Positions 35,403 through 43,891 of a stretch of DNA of 64,000 nucleotides are shown here, piece after piece (position 1 is the first letter of the stretch; every line of letters begins with the position of its first letter). Source of the stretch: an uncultured Pseudomonadales bacterium. GTDB lineage: Bacteria; Pseudomonadota; Gammaproteobacteria; Pseudomonadales; Azotimanducaceae. A program made the translations under genes and the position numbers. Where the stretch lies: the NCBI GenBank assembly GCA_937775265.1, contig CALKBV010000011.1, forward strand, positions 186,001 through 250,000. The letters run 5' to 3'. The notes beneath the pieces are model-generated. The model searched no databases. It was not told the DNA's origin and saw only the letters and a list, made by a program, of their open reading frames with translations.

Positions 35403-36575
35403 ATGGATCTTGAAGCCTTCCGGGAAGAAGCCAAGGCGTACATCGGTGAAAAGTGTCCGGATAGTATGCGCAACAGAGTTGTCCATTTTGAGGATGCTTT
35501 TGAAATTTATAATAACGCTGACGCTGACAGATGGCGTGATGCGATGGCTGAGCGCGGATGGACTGCACCAACCTGGCCCACGGAATATGGCGGCGGAGGT
35601 CTGGGTTTCGAGGAGAATCAGGTGCTGCAGCAGGAAATGGCAGCGGCGAAAGCGCTACCACCCTCTGTAGGCATGGGGCTCGCGATGATAGGCCCAACAC
35701 TTCTCGAGTTTGGTACCGATGAGCAGAAGCAACGCCATTTACCCAAGATTGTCAGTGGCGAAGTCCGTTGGTGTCAGGGATACAGTGAGCCCGGTTCGGG
35801 TTCTGACCTCGCGAGCCTCCAGACAAAGGCCGTAATGGAAGGCGATCATTTTGTGCTCAATGGCCAGAAGATCTGGACTTCAGGAGCACAGCACGCGCAC
35901 TGGATGTTTGCGTTAGTAAGAACCGATCCGGATGCGGCCAAGCATGATGGCATCAGCTTTGTACTACTTGAAATGGATCAGCCCGGAGTGACTGTAAAGC
36001 CAATTGCGCTGATCTCAGGCTCATCACCTTTTTGCGAAACCTTTTTTGATAGTGCTGTCGCGCGTCGGGACGACCTTGTTGGGGAATTGGACAAAGGCTG
36101 GACCGTGGGTAAGAGGCTGCTGCAATACGAGCGCTCTGCATCATCGGTGCGCATCAAGAAGAAAGGCAAACCGGTTAACCCCTATGCCGTGGTGGCGAAA
36201 AAATATTTGGGGGATATAGGTGGCAAACTGGTAAACCCTGAAGCCAGAGAGAAAATTACTAAACAGACAATGCTTGAGAAGTCTCTACAATTAACGATTC
36301 AGCGTGTTGCAGATGAAAGCCGGTCAGGTAAAGCGCCTGGCGCGACAACCTCAATCTTTAAACTCGTGGGCTCTACTGTTGCCAAAGATGGCTCGTCGCT
36401 AAAATCTGAACTGCGGGGTATTGCTGGTGTCGGCTGGGAAGGTGATGGCTTTACCGAAGAAGAAGCCGAATCCACTCGTGGATGGCTGCGTGATCGGGCT
36501 GTCACCATCTATGGTGGTACCAATGAGGTGCAGATGAATATTATCAGTAAACGAGTCCTCGGGCTTCCGGATTGA
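35403..36575 (+). CDS. Acyl-CoA dehydrogenase
   Basis: Third acyl-CoA dehydrogenase of this locus, 390 residues. It has APTWPTEYGGGGLGFEENQV, RWCQGYSEPGSGSDLASLQT, FVLNGQKIWTSGAQHAHWMF and the C-terminal AVTIYGGTNEVQMNIISKRV. An insert with many Lys and Arg (RIKKKGKPVNPYAVVAKKYL) breaks the usual helix, and the YGGTNEVQ ending is conserved. ATG 35403 has AAGGA eight bases upstream. The stop (36573-36575) is two bases from the P450 start at 36578, indicating a two-gene operon. The acyl-CoA dehydrogenase/P450 pair suggests terminal or side-chain oxidation of a hydrocarbon or isoprenoid. Confidence 0.92.
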   Translation: MDLEAFREEAKAYIGEKCPDSMRNRVVHFEDAFEIYNNADADRWRDAMAERGWTAPTWPTEYGGGGLGFEENQVLQQEMAAAKALPPSVGMGLAMIGPTLLEFGTDEQKQRHLPKIVSGEVRWCQGYSEPGSGSDLASLQTKAVMEGDHFVLNGQKIWTSGAQHAHWMFALVRTDPDAAKHDGISFVLLEMDQPGVTVKPIALISGSSPFCETFFDSAVARRDDLVGELDKGWTVGKRLLQYERSASSVRIKKKGKPVNPYAVVAKKYLGDIGGKLVNPEAREKITKQTMLEKSLQLTIQRVADESRSGKAPGATTSIFKLVGSTVAKDGSSLKSELRGIAGVGWEGDGFTEEEAESTRGWLRDRAVTIYGGTNEVQMNIISKRVLGLPD

Positions 36576-36577
36576 TC

Positions 36578-37837
36578 ATGGCTAATGCGGCGACTGAAGA
36601 TCTCTCCCGATTGGACCGTGAGCGCGACCTTGCTTTCAGCCTGCCACTCGAAGATATAGATCCAACTGATCGGCGTTTATACCAGGACAATGTTCATTTT
36701 CCTTATCTGGAGAGGCTGCGCACAGAGGCGCCGATTCATTTCCACGAACACAGCTACGCTGGACCTTTCTGGTCAATCACGCGATATGCTGACATCCGAA
36801 AAATTGACGCGAATCATCAGCAGTTTTCGTCTGAACCTTCGGTTACCTTTGTCGATGAAGATTACAGTTCCAATAATAATTTCATCTCCATGGATCAGCC
36901 CCGTCACGATGAGCAGCGTAAGGTTGTTGCACCGGTAACCGGCCCATCAAATCTTGCGGCGCTGGAATCTGTCATCAGGGAACGCGCGATCCGAATTATT
37001 GAGCAGCTTCCAGATGGTGAACCGATTGATTTTGTAGAGAAAGTCTCGATTGAGTTAACCACCCAGATGTTGGCGACGCTGTTCGATTTTCCATTTGAAG
37101 AACGTCACAGGCTGACACGGTGGTCTGACATATCTACTGCAAGTGTTGACTCTGGCATTATTGAATCTTTGGAACAGCGCGATCGTGAGCTTGACGAATG
37201 TTTTGATTACTTCATGTCATTGTGGGAAAAGCGAAAAGCCAATCCTGTGGGCAACGACCTGCTGTCCATGCTGCTGAGAGGCAAGGCGACGCGCGACATG
37301 CCTCGGCGAGAGTTTTTTGGCAACTTGCTGCTGTTGATCGTCGGCGGCAATGATACGACTCGTAACTCCATTACCGGTGGTGTGTTGGCGCTGAGCCAAT
37401 ATCCAGTTGAGTTTGAAAAACTAAAAGCTGACCCGTCACTCATTCGAAATATGGTTGCTGAGATTATTCGCTGGCAAACACCGGTGACCTATATGCGCAG
37501 GACCGCACTTGAGGACGTTGATTTCGAGGGTCATAAGATCAGAGAAGGGGATAAGGTAGCTATGTGGTATGCCTCGGGTAACCGTGACCCTGAGGTATTT
37601 GAGTCTCCTCATGAACTTCGAATAGACAGAGAGAATGCCAGGGCGCACCTTTCTTTTGGGTTTGGGATTCATCGATGCATGGGAAACAGGCTTGCGGAAA
37701 TGCAACTTCGTGTGCTCTGGGAGGAATTAATGTCGAGGGTTTCAGCGATTGAGGTCGTTGGAGAACCTGTTAGAAACCGTTCTACCCTGATCAAGGGTTA
37801 CCAGTCTCTGCCTGTAGTGATTAAGAGAAAACGGTAA
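36578..37837 (+). CDS. Cytochrome P450, CYP153-like
   Basis: Soluble bacterial P450 of 419 residues. Visible are the I-helix VGGNDTTRNSITGG, the ExxR motif in EIIRWQTPVTYMRRT, and the haem-binding LSFGFGIHRCMGNRLAEMQL with the proximal Cys. The haem loop, ISMDQPRHDEQRKVV and GGNDTTRNS match my memory of CYP153 alkane and fatty-acid terminal hydroxylases. CYP153 assignment is likely but not proven. Electron partners (ferredoxin, reductase) are not adjacent. ATG 36578 follows the acyl-CoA dehydrogenase stop by two bases. An alternative TTG 36572 overlaps it. Confidence 0.9.
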   Translation: MANAATEDLSRLDRERDLAFSLPLEDIDPTDRRLYQDNVHFPYLERLRTEAPIHFHEHSYAGPFWSITRYADIRKIDANHQQFSSEPSVTFVDEDYSSNNNFISMDQPRHDEQRKVVAPVTGPSNLAALESVIRERAIRIIEQLPDGEPIDFVEKVSIELTTQMLATLFDFPFEERHRLTRWSDISTASVDSGIIESLEQRDRELDECFDYFMSLWEKRKANPVGNDLLSMLLRGKATRDMPRREFFGNLLLLIVGGNDTTRNSITGGVLALSQYPVEFEKLKADPSLIRNMVAEIIRWQTPVTYMRRTALEDVDFEGHKIREGDKVAMWYASGNRDPEVFESPHELRIDRENARAHLSFGFGIHRCMGNRLAEMQLRVLWEELMSRVSAIEVVGEPVRNRSTLIKGYQSLPVVIKRKR

Positions 37838-37867
37838 ATAGAGCCTGAAAACAGGGTTTAACAAGCG

Positions 37868-37895
37868 TTGACAAGGGTTTCCAACCCTATACAAT
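37868..37895 (+). promoter_or_regulatory. Sigma-70 promoter of the cold-shock gene
   Basis: TTGACA (37868-37873), 16-base spacer, TACAAT (37890-37895). Transcription would begin near 37902, leaving a leader of about 140 bases before ATG 38045. Long structured leaders are typical of cspA-family genes, where they act as temperature-responsive elements. Confidence 0.65.
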
Positions 37896-38044
37896 GCGCC
37901 GCAGCTAAGGACCCCTCTTATACCCCCGCTTCATTTCTAGTAGATTCATTTCTCGCTCGTCCTGCAGTTTCAAGTATTCGTTTGTTTCACGCTACACGTC
38001 TTCAGCAAAAAGAGGGCAACTTAAATATATACAGGACTAAAACA

Positions 38045-38254
38045 ATGTCTACTAAAACCGGAACCGTTAAATGGTTCAATGAAACCCGTGGCTATGGGTT
38101 TATCCAGCAAACTGACGGGCCAGACGTATTCGCCCACTACAATGAGATCAAAAGTGAGGGTTTTAAAACTCTGGCTGAAGGTCAAGCTGTAGAGTTTGGT
38201 GTGACTGAAGGTCAAAAAGGCCCACAGGCAGTAAACATCACAGTTGTTGCGTAA
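38045..38254 (+). CDS. Cold-shock protein (CspA family)
   Basis: Single-stranded nucleic acid-binding protein of 69 residues, the standard CspA size. RNP1-like [14 protein letters not shown] (residues 9-22) and RNP2-like [10 protein letters not shown] carry the aromatic RNA-stacking residues. The frame runs upstream to 37868, but that part is leader sequence, and ATG 38045 gives the canonical N-terminus [12 protein letters not shown]. It has its own promoter and a strong terminator, so it is monocistronic. It probably acts as an RNA chaperone in cold or general stress. Confidence 0.93.
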   Translation: MSTKTGTVKWFNETRGYGFIQQTDGPDVFAHYNEIKSEGFKTLAEGQAVEFGVTEGQKGPQAVNITVVA

Positions 38255-38274
38255 GCACTCAAGCTGAGGAAAAA

Positions 38275-38300
38275 GGCGACCATATGGTCGCCTTTTTTTT
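38275..38300 (+). terminator. Rho-independent terminator of the cold-shock gene
   Basis: GGCGACC (38275-38281) and GGTCGCC (38286-38292) form a perfect stem with an ATAT loop, followed by eight Ts (38293-38300) and preceded by an A run. This is a textbook intrinsic terminator, 20 bases after the stop codon. Confidence 0.92.
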
Positions 38301-38339
38301 ACCTGTTCGTTGGGAGAATTGGGGTCGCACCCCCGCTAT

Positions 38340-39128
38340 TCAGGCGCCTTTAAATGTGGGTTTACGTTTAGCAAGAAACGCCTGAATGCCTTCCTTCCCA
38401 TCCTGGGATCTTGCCATGTCTGCAATGCCCCTGGATTCAAGCTCCATTTGCGTTTCCAGTCCGTTGTCGAAAGATGCGTTCAGCAGTGATTTCACCTGTC
38501 CGTAAGCAAGCGTTGGCCCGGCTGCGATTTTGGCAGCGAGTTTTCCGACTGTTTCATCAAGGTCGGCTTCTGCCACAACCTGATTAACAATACCCCAGTC
38601 CAGGGCCTCTTCAGCGGATAATACCCGGTTAGTTAGCATCAGCTCTCGGGCCCTGCGATCGCCGACGCGTCTCGGTAGAAAGTAGGAGGAGCTCCCATCC
38701 GGTGAAAGTCCTGCATTGGTATAGGCCATCACAAATTTCGCGCTGTCTACAGAGATCACAAGATCTGCTGATAGCGCCAGGCTAAAACCGGCACCCGCTG
38801 CCGTTCCATTAACAGCAGCGATAACAGGCGCGTTCATTCTTGTGAGTCTTGAGATACCCATATGTAGATCGCCGGCCATTTCCTTGATGAGCGCTGAGGC
38901 GCCGTCACCAGCTGCACCGAACACCCCGAGATCACCGCCGGCACAAAACATTTTTCCCGTTGCGCGAACGATCACAGCGCGGATGTCTGGAGACTCATCG
39001 CACTTAATGGCAATAGCGCTTAATTCCCTGGCCATCAAAGGATTCATGGCGTTGGCTGCGTCTGGTCGATTCAGTGTAATCGTAGCTATACTGCCTGCTG
39101 TGTCAAAAATCAGAGTTTCGTAGGTCAT
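38340..39128 (-). CDS. Enoyl-CoA hydratase/isomerase family protein
   Basis: Crotonase-fold enzyme of 262 residues acting on 2-enoyl-CoA. The oxyanion-hole region is MFCAGGDLGVFG and VNGTAAGAGFSLALSADLVI. The second part has AYTNAGLSPDGSSSYFLPRR and LDWGIVNQVV. The usual catalytic Glu pair of hydratases is not both apparent (the second position is Asp-Gly-Ser), so it may be an isomerase or other crotonase reaction. ATG 39128 has GGA eight bases upstream. The frame extends to 39173 without support. It is convergent with the cold-shock gene and divergent from the aldo/keto reductase. Confidence 0.87.
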   Translation of the reverse strand: MTYETLIFDTAGSIATITLNRPDAANAMNPLMARELSAIAIKCDESPDIRAVIVRATGKMFCAGGDLGVFGAAGDGASALIKEMAGDLHMGISRLTRMNAPVIAAVNGTAAGAGFSLALSADLVISVDSAKFVMAYTNAGLSPDGSSSYFLPRRVGDRRARELMLTNRVLSAEEALDWGIVNQVVAEADLDETVGKLAAKIAAGPTLAYGQVKSLLNASFDNGLETQMELESRGIADMARSQDGKEGIQAFLAKRKPTFKGA

Positions 39129-39247
39129 GTGATGTCCAGATAGTGGTAATTGAAAATGAAGATAATTCAGCATTGTAATACCAGATGCGGACCATCACCA
39201 TCGGCTGGTAGTATCGTTCCTCCGTTGTCACGTAAAAAGGATTAAAA

Positions 39248-40279
39248 ATGTTGAAATCGGTCCAAATGGGGAGTCGCGCGGGGCTCAGGGTCTCGGAGAT
39301 CGCTCTTGGCACGATGAATTTCGGGGCACCGGGAAAAGGGCATCAGGGGGATTGGACGCTCGGTGCGGATGATGCCCGGCCAATTTTCAAAGCTGCGATT
39401 GATAATGGCCTTTTTTACTTTGACTGCGCTGATATCTATGGGCTGGGCTCCAGCGAGGAGGTGGTGGGTAAACTGCTCAGGGAGCTTCTGCCCCGTCATG
39501 ACTATGTGTTGGCCACCAAGGTTGGAATGCCTCTTGGGCGGGGCTCGAATCAGTGTGGTTTGTCTCGCAAGCATATTGTGGAAGGCGTTGATGCCAGCCT
39601 GGAAAGGTTAGGAGTGGACTACATTGATCATCTGGTTATCCACCGACATCCGCATGGTATTCCAATGCATGTCCCGACGCCCATCGAGGAAACGATGGAA
39701 GCACTTCATGATCTGGTGAAGGCCGGGAAAGTCCTGTATTTGGGTGGTTCATCCATGTTCGCGTGGCAGTTTGTCGAGTTACAGATGACCGCCAGGCTGA
39801 ATGGCTGGACTGAATTTGTATCGATGCAAAATCATTACAACCTGATTTACAGGGAAGAAGAGCGTGAGATGATTCCTTATTGTGCGCAACAAGGTATCGC
39901 GATTACGCCGTGGTCACCATTGGCAAGAGGGATACTGACAGGCGCGTACAAAGGAAGCCTGGATGCAGGGACAACGAACCGCTCCCAGGGCCAGGATAAG
40001 GCGAGGACGAGTAGCCTCTATAAAGGTAACATGGATTTCCAGATTGCGGACAGAGTGGTTGAAGTTGCTGAGAAATACGGAAAAACACCAGCACAGATAT
40101 CGCTGGCCTGGATCTGTAACAAACCGGAGATCACTTCGCCTATTGTTGGAGTATCCAGGGTAGAGCAGTTGATGCAGCTCATGGAATCAGCGTCAATAAA
40201 GCTGGAAGATGACGACGTAGCTTATCTTGAGGAGCTATACCAGCCACTACAGAATCTGCTTTCGATTGGGATGTCTTAA
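39248..40279 (+). CDS. Aldo/keto reductase
   Basis: NADPH-dependent aldo/keto reductase with a TIM barrel, 343 residues. The catalytic tetrad is visible as Asp (FDCADIYGLG), Tyr of the same segment, Lys (LATKVGMPL) and His (HLVIHRHPHG). The C-terminal ICNKPEITSPIVGVSRVEQL is the cofactor-binding signature of the Tas/YajO/voltage-gated channel beta-like branch. AAAAGGA precedes ATG 39248. It is about 30 bases upstream of an MFE-2-type SDR on the same strand, with which it is probably transcribed. The substrate is unassigned. Confidence 0.9.
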   Translation: MLKSVQMGSRAGLRVSEIALGTMNFGAPGKGHQGDWTLGADDARPIFKAAIDNGLFYFDCADIYGLGSSEEVVGKLLRELLPRHDYVLATKVGMPLGRGSNQCGLSRKHIVEGVDASLERLGVDYIDHLVIHRHPHGIPMHVPTPIEETMEALHDLVKAGKVLYLGGSSMFAWQFVELQMTARLNGWTEFVSMQNHYNLIYREEEREMIPYCAQQGIAITPWSPLARGILTGAYKGSLDAGTTNRSQGQDKARTSSLYKGNMDFQIADRVVEVAEKYGKTPAQISLAWICNKPEITSPIVGVSRVEQLMQLMESASIKLEDDDVAYLEELYQPLQNLLSIGMS

Positions 40280-40312
40280 TACGAACCGTTAGAAATACAA
40301 AAGGTAAATACT

Positions 40313-41185
40313 ATGAGCTTTGATGGAAAAGTTGCGATTATCACCGGTGCTGGTGGTGGTCTTGGAAAGGAGCATGCGCTGTTACTGGCGGATCTGGGTG
40401 TAAAAATAGTTGTTAACGACCTGGGTGGATCTGTGGATGGGTCTGGCAAAAGTGATGCTGCTGACCTGGTCGTGGAAGAGATACGAGCGGCCGGTGGCGA
40501 GGCTGTCGCTAACAAGGATTCCGTATCTGACCGGGAAGGCGCTAAACGTATCGTCGAGACTGCGGTCAAGGAATATGGCACCGTCGATATCCTGATCAAT
40601 AACGCCGGTATCCTGCGGGATAAATCGTTCAAGAAGATGACGCTTGATGAATGGGATCTGGTGATTAACGTTCACCTGAATGGATCTGCGTATGTGACCT
40701 GGCATGCTTGGCCGATCATGTACGAAAAGAACTATGGCCGAATTATGTTCACTTCTTCGGTTTCCGGCATTTTAGGCAGCTTTGGCCAGTCGAACTACGG
40801 TGCAGCGAAAATGGGGATGGTAGGTCTGATGAACAACCTCTCCCGTGAAGGTGCATCACACAATATCCATGTGAACTGTTTGTCTCCGGGCGCTGCGACC
40901 AGGATGACTGCGAGTGTCCCCGGTAGCGAGATTGATGCGGATGAACCTGACGAAAAGAGTCATCCAAAGTTGGTTAGTCCTGCCGTGCTGTATATGGTTT
41001 CAGAGGATGCGCCAAATGGACGCATCATCCAGGCGGCAGGAGGCCGGTTTGCCTCAGATATGATGTTCTCCAATGAAGGTGTGGAGCTGGACCTCGATGT
41101 GACCTGGGAAGATGTCGCAGAAAATTCAGATACGATTCTGGATGTGGACAGCGCTTCGTGGAAGACCACTTTCTGGAAAGGCTAA
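40313..41185 (+). CDS. SDR, multifunctional-enzyme-2-type 3-hydroxyacyl-CoA dehydrogenase
   Basis: SDR of 290 residues similar to the dehydrogenase domain of peroxisomal multifunctional enzyme type 2. Motifs are IITGAGGGLGKEHALLLADL, VVNDLGGSVDGSG (typical MFE-2 insertion), INNAGILRDKSFKKM, TSSVSGILGSFGQSNYGAAK and LSPGAATRMT. The YGAAK pentad gives Tyr and Lys. It probably oxidises (3R)-hydroxyacyl-CoA made by a MaoC-type hydratase, which makes the MaoC pair at 62.4-63.3 kb a possible partner. AAAGG precedes ATG 40313. A GC-rich hairpin follows the stop. Confidence 0.9.
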   Translation: MSFDGKVAIITGAGGGLGKEHALLLADLGVKIVVNDLGGSVDGSGKSDAADLVVEEIRAAGGEAVANKDSVSDREGAKRIVETAVKEYGTVDILINNAGILRDKSFKKMTLDEWDLVINVHLNGSAYVTWHAWPIMYEKNYGRIMFTSSVSGILGSFGQSNYGAAKMGMVGLMNNLSREGASHNIHVNCLSPGAATRMTASVPGSEIDADEPDEKSHPKLVSPAVLYMVSEDAPNGRIIQAAGGRFASDMMFSNEGVELDLDVTWEDVAENSDTILDVDSASWKTTFWKG

Positions 41186-41398
41186 TTTACCGGGGCCGAT
41201 AGAGCCCCGGTCGACAAATAAAATGTTACCGATAGTAAGGATGATGGTGACAATGTCGCCATGTTCCAGAAGATAACCATAGTTCGCCTGGGCCTTCTTA
41301 ACGTCGACTAAATGCTCATGGTAGGGGTTATCCGGATAAGCAAAAATGGCATTGGAGAAAAATAAACCGAGAACAAAGGACAATGATTTTAGGAGCAT
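41126..41398 (-). CDS. Hypothetical small exported protein (weak)
   Basis: A 90-residue frame with a credible signal peptide (MLLKSLSFVLGLFFSNAIFA) and mature sequence YPDNPYHEHLVDVKKAQANY. The last 20 residues run antisense into the SDR gene and across its terminator hairpin, so the true end may be lost or the frame may be a remnant. No ribosome binding site precedes ATG 41398. I do not recognise the family. Its N-terminal half has natural-looking composition, which is why I list it. Confidence 0.35.
   Translation of the reverse strand: MLLKSLSFVLGLFFSNAIFAYPDNPYHEHLVDVKKAQANYGYLLEHGDIVTIILTIGNILFVDRGSIGPGKLAFPESGLPRSAVHIQNRI
41189..41211 (+). terminator. GC-rich hairpin after the MFE-2-type SDR
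   Basis: ACCGGGGC (41189-41196) pairs with GCCCCGGT (41204-41211) around a seven-base loop, starting four bases after the SDR stop. It is a strong stem without a T-tract on this strand. It also lies within the putative small minus-strand ORF, which argues against part of that ORF. Confidence 0.55.
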
Positions 41399-41473
41399 AT
41401 CGTATGTTCAAGCTAAGAGAGGGTGATAATCCATTGCCAGGCTGATGCTAACAACCTTACAGAAGGAAATAGC

Positions 41474-42487
41474 TTAGGTTTCATTTTTTAAGCGCTGTTT
41501 TACGCTCAGCCTAGAACGCCATGAGTAGAACCAGATGAGCACTGTCAAGGTGCCCAACAAGTATCCAGCCGGATTATCGGTCAGCGGCTTTAAAAAACGA
41601 TCATAGCTGCTCAGCCATCGGTCGGGGTTGTTCCTTGTCAAATAGAAGGGCAAACCTAGCTGCCAAAGATTCTTTGTGGCGTATCGACCGATGAGGAAAA
41701 AGTGAATAAGACCTCTGGTTACCCCAGGATAGAAAACAGATTCGTGTGTGAGTTGGAAGAGAGGCAAGAGATTGAGGGTTCCATCAGGGTTGTTATCTCG
41801 ATAGGCCTCACTGGCTCGTTTGAAAAAGTATTCACTGTCAAGGTGGAACATTGCCATGATTAGTGCGTTCAGGATGAGTCGCTCTTCGAGTCCTTCTTGT
41901 TCAAAACGTCTTGCACTCGTGTAAAGCGTGGATGGGAGTGTTTTGAATTGTCCATAATCCACAAATCGTGTTGCAAATTCCTTATCTTCCAGAAAGTGGT
42001 ATTTCTCTGAGAACCCTCCCATTAGCCTGAAATCACTTGTGAAAATTAGCAGACCCTGATCGCCGCTAAAGGTCCCTTCCCGGTTAAGTTGCGTTTTATA
42101 CTCGAATAACCGAAGACGTTCCCGAACCTCATTGCTCTGTGTTTCAAAACGTAGTTTAAAATGTCCCGCGGTTCTTTTCGCGGCTTGCTGGATACATGAA
42201 AGGGACTGTGACAGCTGGTGGTCGTGTTCTAGCCGACTATCTGCATGCAGGAACAGCAGGTATTCTCCTGCTGCCTCGGCAGCCCCTGTATTTTGCTGGC
42301 AGCCCCGACCTCGCTGGGAATGGATTACTCTTGCGCCGTATTCCGCTGCGCGCAATGTAGTCTTGTCAGTAGAACCGCCATCAACGACGAGAATTTCGAG
42401 GCTGATATTCTTTTGTTCGATTAATTGGCCAAGCAACATGGCCAGGTTATCTTCCTCGTTCAGGCACGGAATGATGACGCTGATCAT
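41474..42487 (-). CDS. Family 2 glycosyltransferase with C-terminal membrane helix
   Basis: GT-A-fold glycosyltransferase of 337 residues, probably at the inner face of the inner membrane. The donor-binding segment is SVIIPCLNEEDNLAMLLGQL, then ILVVDGGSTDKT and LLFLHADSRLEHDH with the metal-binding Asp-x-Asp-like AD-S. HFLEDKEFATRF resembles the ED acceptor-site motif, as in the TIGR04283 group. A membrane helix is near residues 308-326 (GYLLGTLTVLIWFYSW). It follows the TPR-like exported protein gene with six bases between them. The sugar and acceptor are unknown. Confidence 0.86.
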   Translation of the reverse strand: MISVIIPCLNEEDNLAMLLGQLIEQKNISLEILVVDGGSTDKTTLRAAEYGARVIHSQRGRGCQQNTGAAEAAGEYLLFLHADSRLEHDHQLSQSLSCIQQAAKRTAGHFKLRFETQSNEVRERLRLFEYKTQLNREGTFSGDQGLLIFTSDFRLMGGFSEKYHFLEDKEFATRFVDYGQFKTLPSTLYTSARRFEQEGLEERLILNALIMAMFHLDSEYFFKRASEAYRDNNPDGTLNLLPLFQLTHESVFYPGVTRGLIHFFLIGRYATKNLWQLGLPFYLTRNNPDRWLSSYDRFLKPLTDNPAGYLLGTLTVLIWFYSWRSRLSVKQRLKNET

Positions 42488-42493
42488 AAAGAT

Positions 42494-43657
42494 CTATTGC
42501 CCAATGTGAAGCTGGTAGGGCATAGATAAGCCTGCGCGCGCGGCTTCCAGTATGGTGATATTGACGTAGGTACTTTTGGCGATGGACAAAATTTCCTTAT
42601 ACGCAGAAATAGCCTGACCACGTCGGCCTGCCAGATCGTGCAATTGCCCGTCCGTCAGAATATACCAAGCCACACTCCAGCCCGGGAGCTGGTCCCGGGC
42701 GTCATGAAATACAGGGTCAATTTTGGCAAATGTGTTTCTAGACAGTTCGGTTTCGCCCCGTCCGAGATAGGCCCGTGCCTTCCATATCCTGGTGAGGCTT
42801 AGATCTGGTTCAGCGGGTTTTGTGCCTTTATCCAGGTAGTCAGAAATAGTGCGCAAGGTTCCTTCGTAATCATCCATACTTATTAAGAGCGAGATAAGCC
42901 TTAGTTGGAAGCGAGAGTTAGCAGGGTAGAGCGATACCAGTTGCTGAAGTTGAATGCTGGCCTCTGGTCTGAGCTTGGGGGTCTCGAGGAGGAGAATACT
43001 ATAAATGTAGCGAGCCACATCCCTGTATTGATCACCATGGGCGATAACGTCCAGCAGATAGGGGAGACTCTTCTCGGAATTTCCCGAGGGGATAAACCAC
43101 AATACCCTGCTAAACATTTTTATAAAGGGGGGGAGGTTATCAGCCACATGATAACCTACGCCAAGGTGCATTTTTGCATCTATCAGAGAAGGGTCTTTCA
43201 ACAGGGCAGTCTCCAGGTAGTCAATGCTCGCAGTGCCTCGTCTGCCTGCCTGATAGTAGTTTCCTCGCAGAGCGTTATGGAAAGACAAGACAAAGTTGGC
43301 CTGACCGCAATAGTAGTTCGCTGTTGCCCCAACCTCCTCGTGATCGATACGTGGTTCACACCACTCAAGTGTTTTAGTGGCGTGCTCGATTAGTTCGCCG
43401 TCGTACCTTGTTTGGGTTTCATCCCAGGTCAGCTGGGTGATGATGCTGTTTAGTGCGAACACGTGCCCAGCGGGCTGGGCATAACCATCAATGAGCTCGT
43501 TCTCGATGATCTTGGCTGAGACAAAATCGCCTGACAGACGAAGACGCGTACCCTCCCTCTCCAGTGCATATATGGTTTCATCAGCAAGCGCAGAACAACA
43601 GGCAACAATGGTGGCTAAAAATAATGCTGTGCCGGAAATCAGATACATAAATTGCAT
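42494..43657 (-). CDS. Exported TPR-like protein of unknown function
   Basis: A 387-residue protein with a signal peptide (MQFMYLISGTALFLATIVAC then CSALADE). The mature chain is largely helical, with TPR-like stretches such as IDYLETALLKDPSLIDAKMH, RIWKARAYLGRGETELSRNT and AISAYKEILSIAKSTYVN. It likely sits in the periplasm or at the outer membrane as a scaffold. It is the upstream gene of a pair with the glycosyltransferase, suggesting a role in surface glycan export or assembly. That is inference from position. It is divergent from the electron-transfer operon at 43892. Confidence 0.75.
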   Translation of the reverse strand: MQFMYLISGTALFLATIVACCSALADETIYALEREGTRLRLSGDFVSAKIIENELIDGYAQPAGHVFALNSIITQLTWDETQTRYDGELIEHATKTLEWCEPRIDHEEVGATANYYCGQANFVLSFHNALRGNYYQAGRRGTASIDYLETALLKDPSLIDAKMHLGVGYHVADNLPPFIKMFSRVLWFIPSGNSEKSLPYLLDVIAHGDQYRDVARYIYSILLLETPKLRPEASIQLQQLVSLYPANSRFQLRLISLLISMDDYEGTLRTISDYLDKGTKPAEPDLSLTRIWKARAYLGRGETELSRNTFAKIDPVFHDARDQLPGWSVAWYILTDGQLHDLAGRRGQAISAYKEILSIAKSTYVNITILEAARAGLSMPYQLHIGQ

Positions 43658-43891
43658 TGTAGCTTCTTTGGTGCTCTCGATGGTGGGATTCTCAAGTTAT
43701 CAATGATCGTGGATAAATCAAATGTTCTTCAGGCGAAAGGGCAAAGCAACTTGTCACGGTAAGTTCCAAAACTTGCGATTCTAAACGCACTCGTTAAAAT
43801 CGCTTGCTGTAGGATTTTGGTTATGTCCGGAGATATGTCGTAGGCTAGGCTAGGCTGTACAAGCCAAGTTTAGCGTAACGTAAGGTGGTTT

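Noticed and set aside
43841-43855. (TAGGC)3 tandem repeat upstream of the electron-transfer operon
   Set aside because: Too short to interpret. Not a known operator. No adjacent promoter hexamers were convincing.
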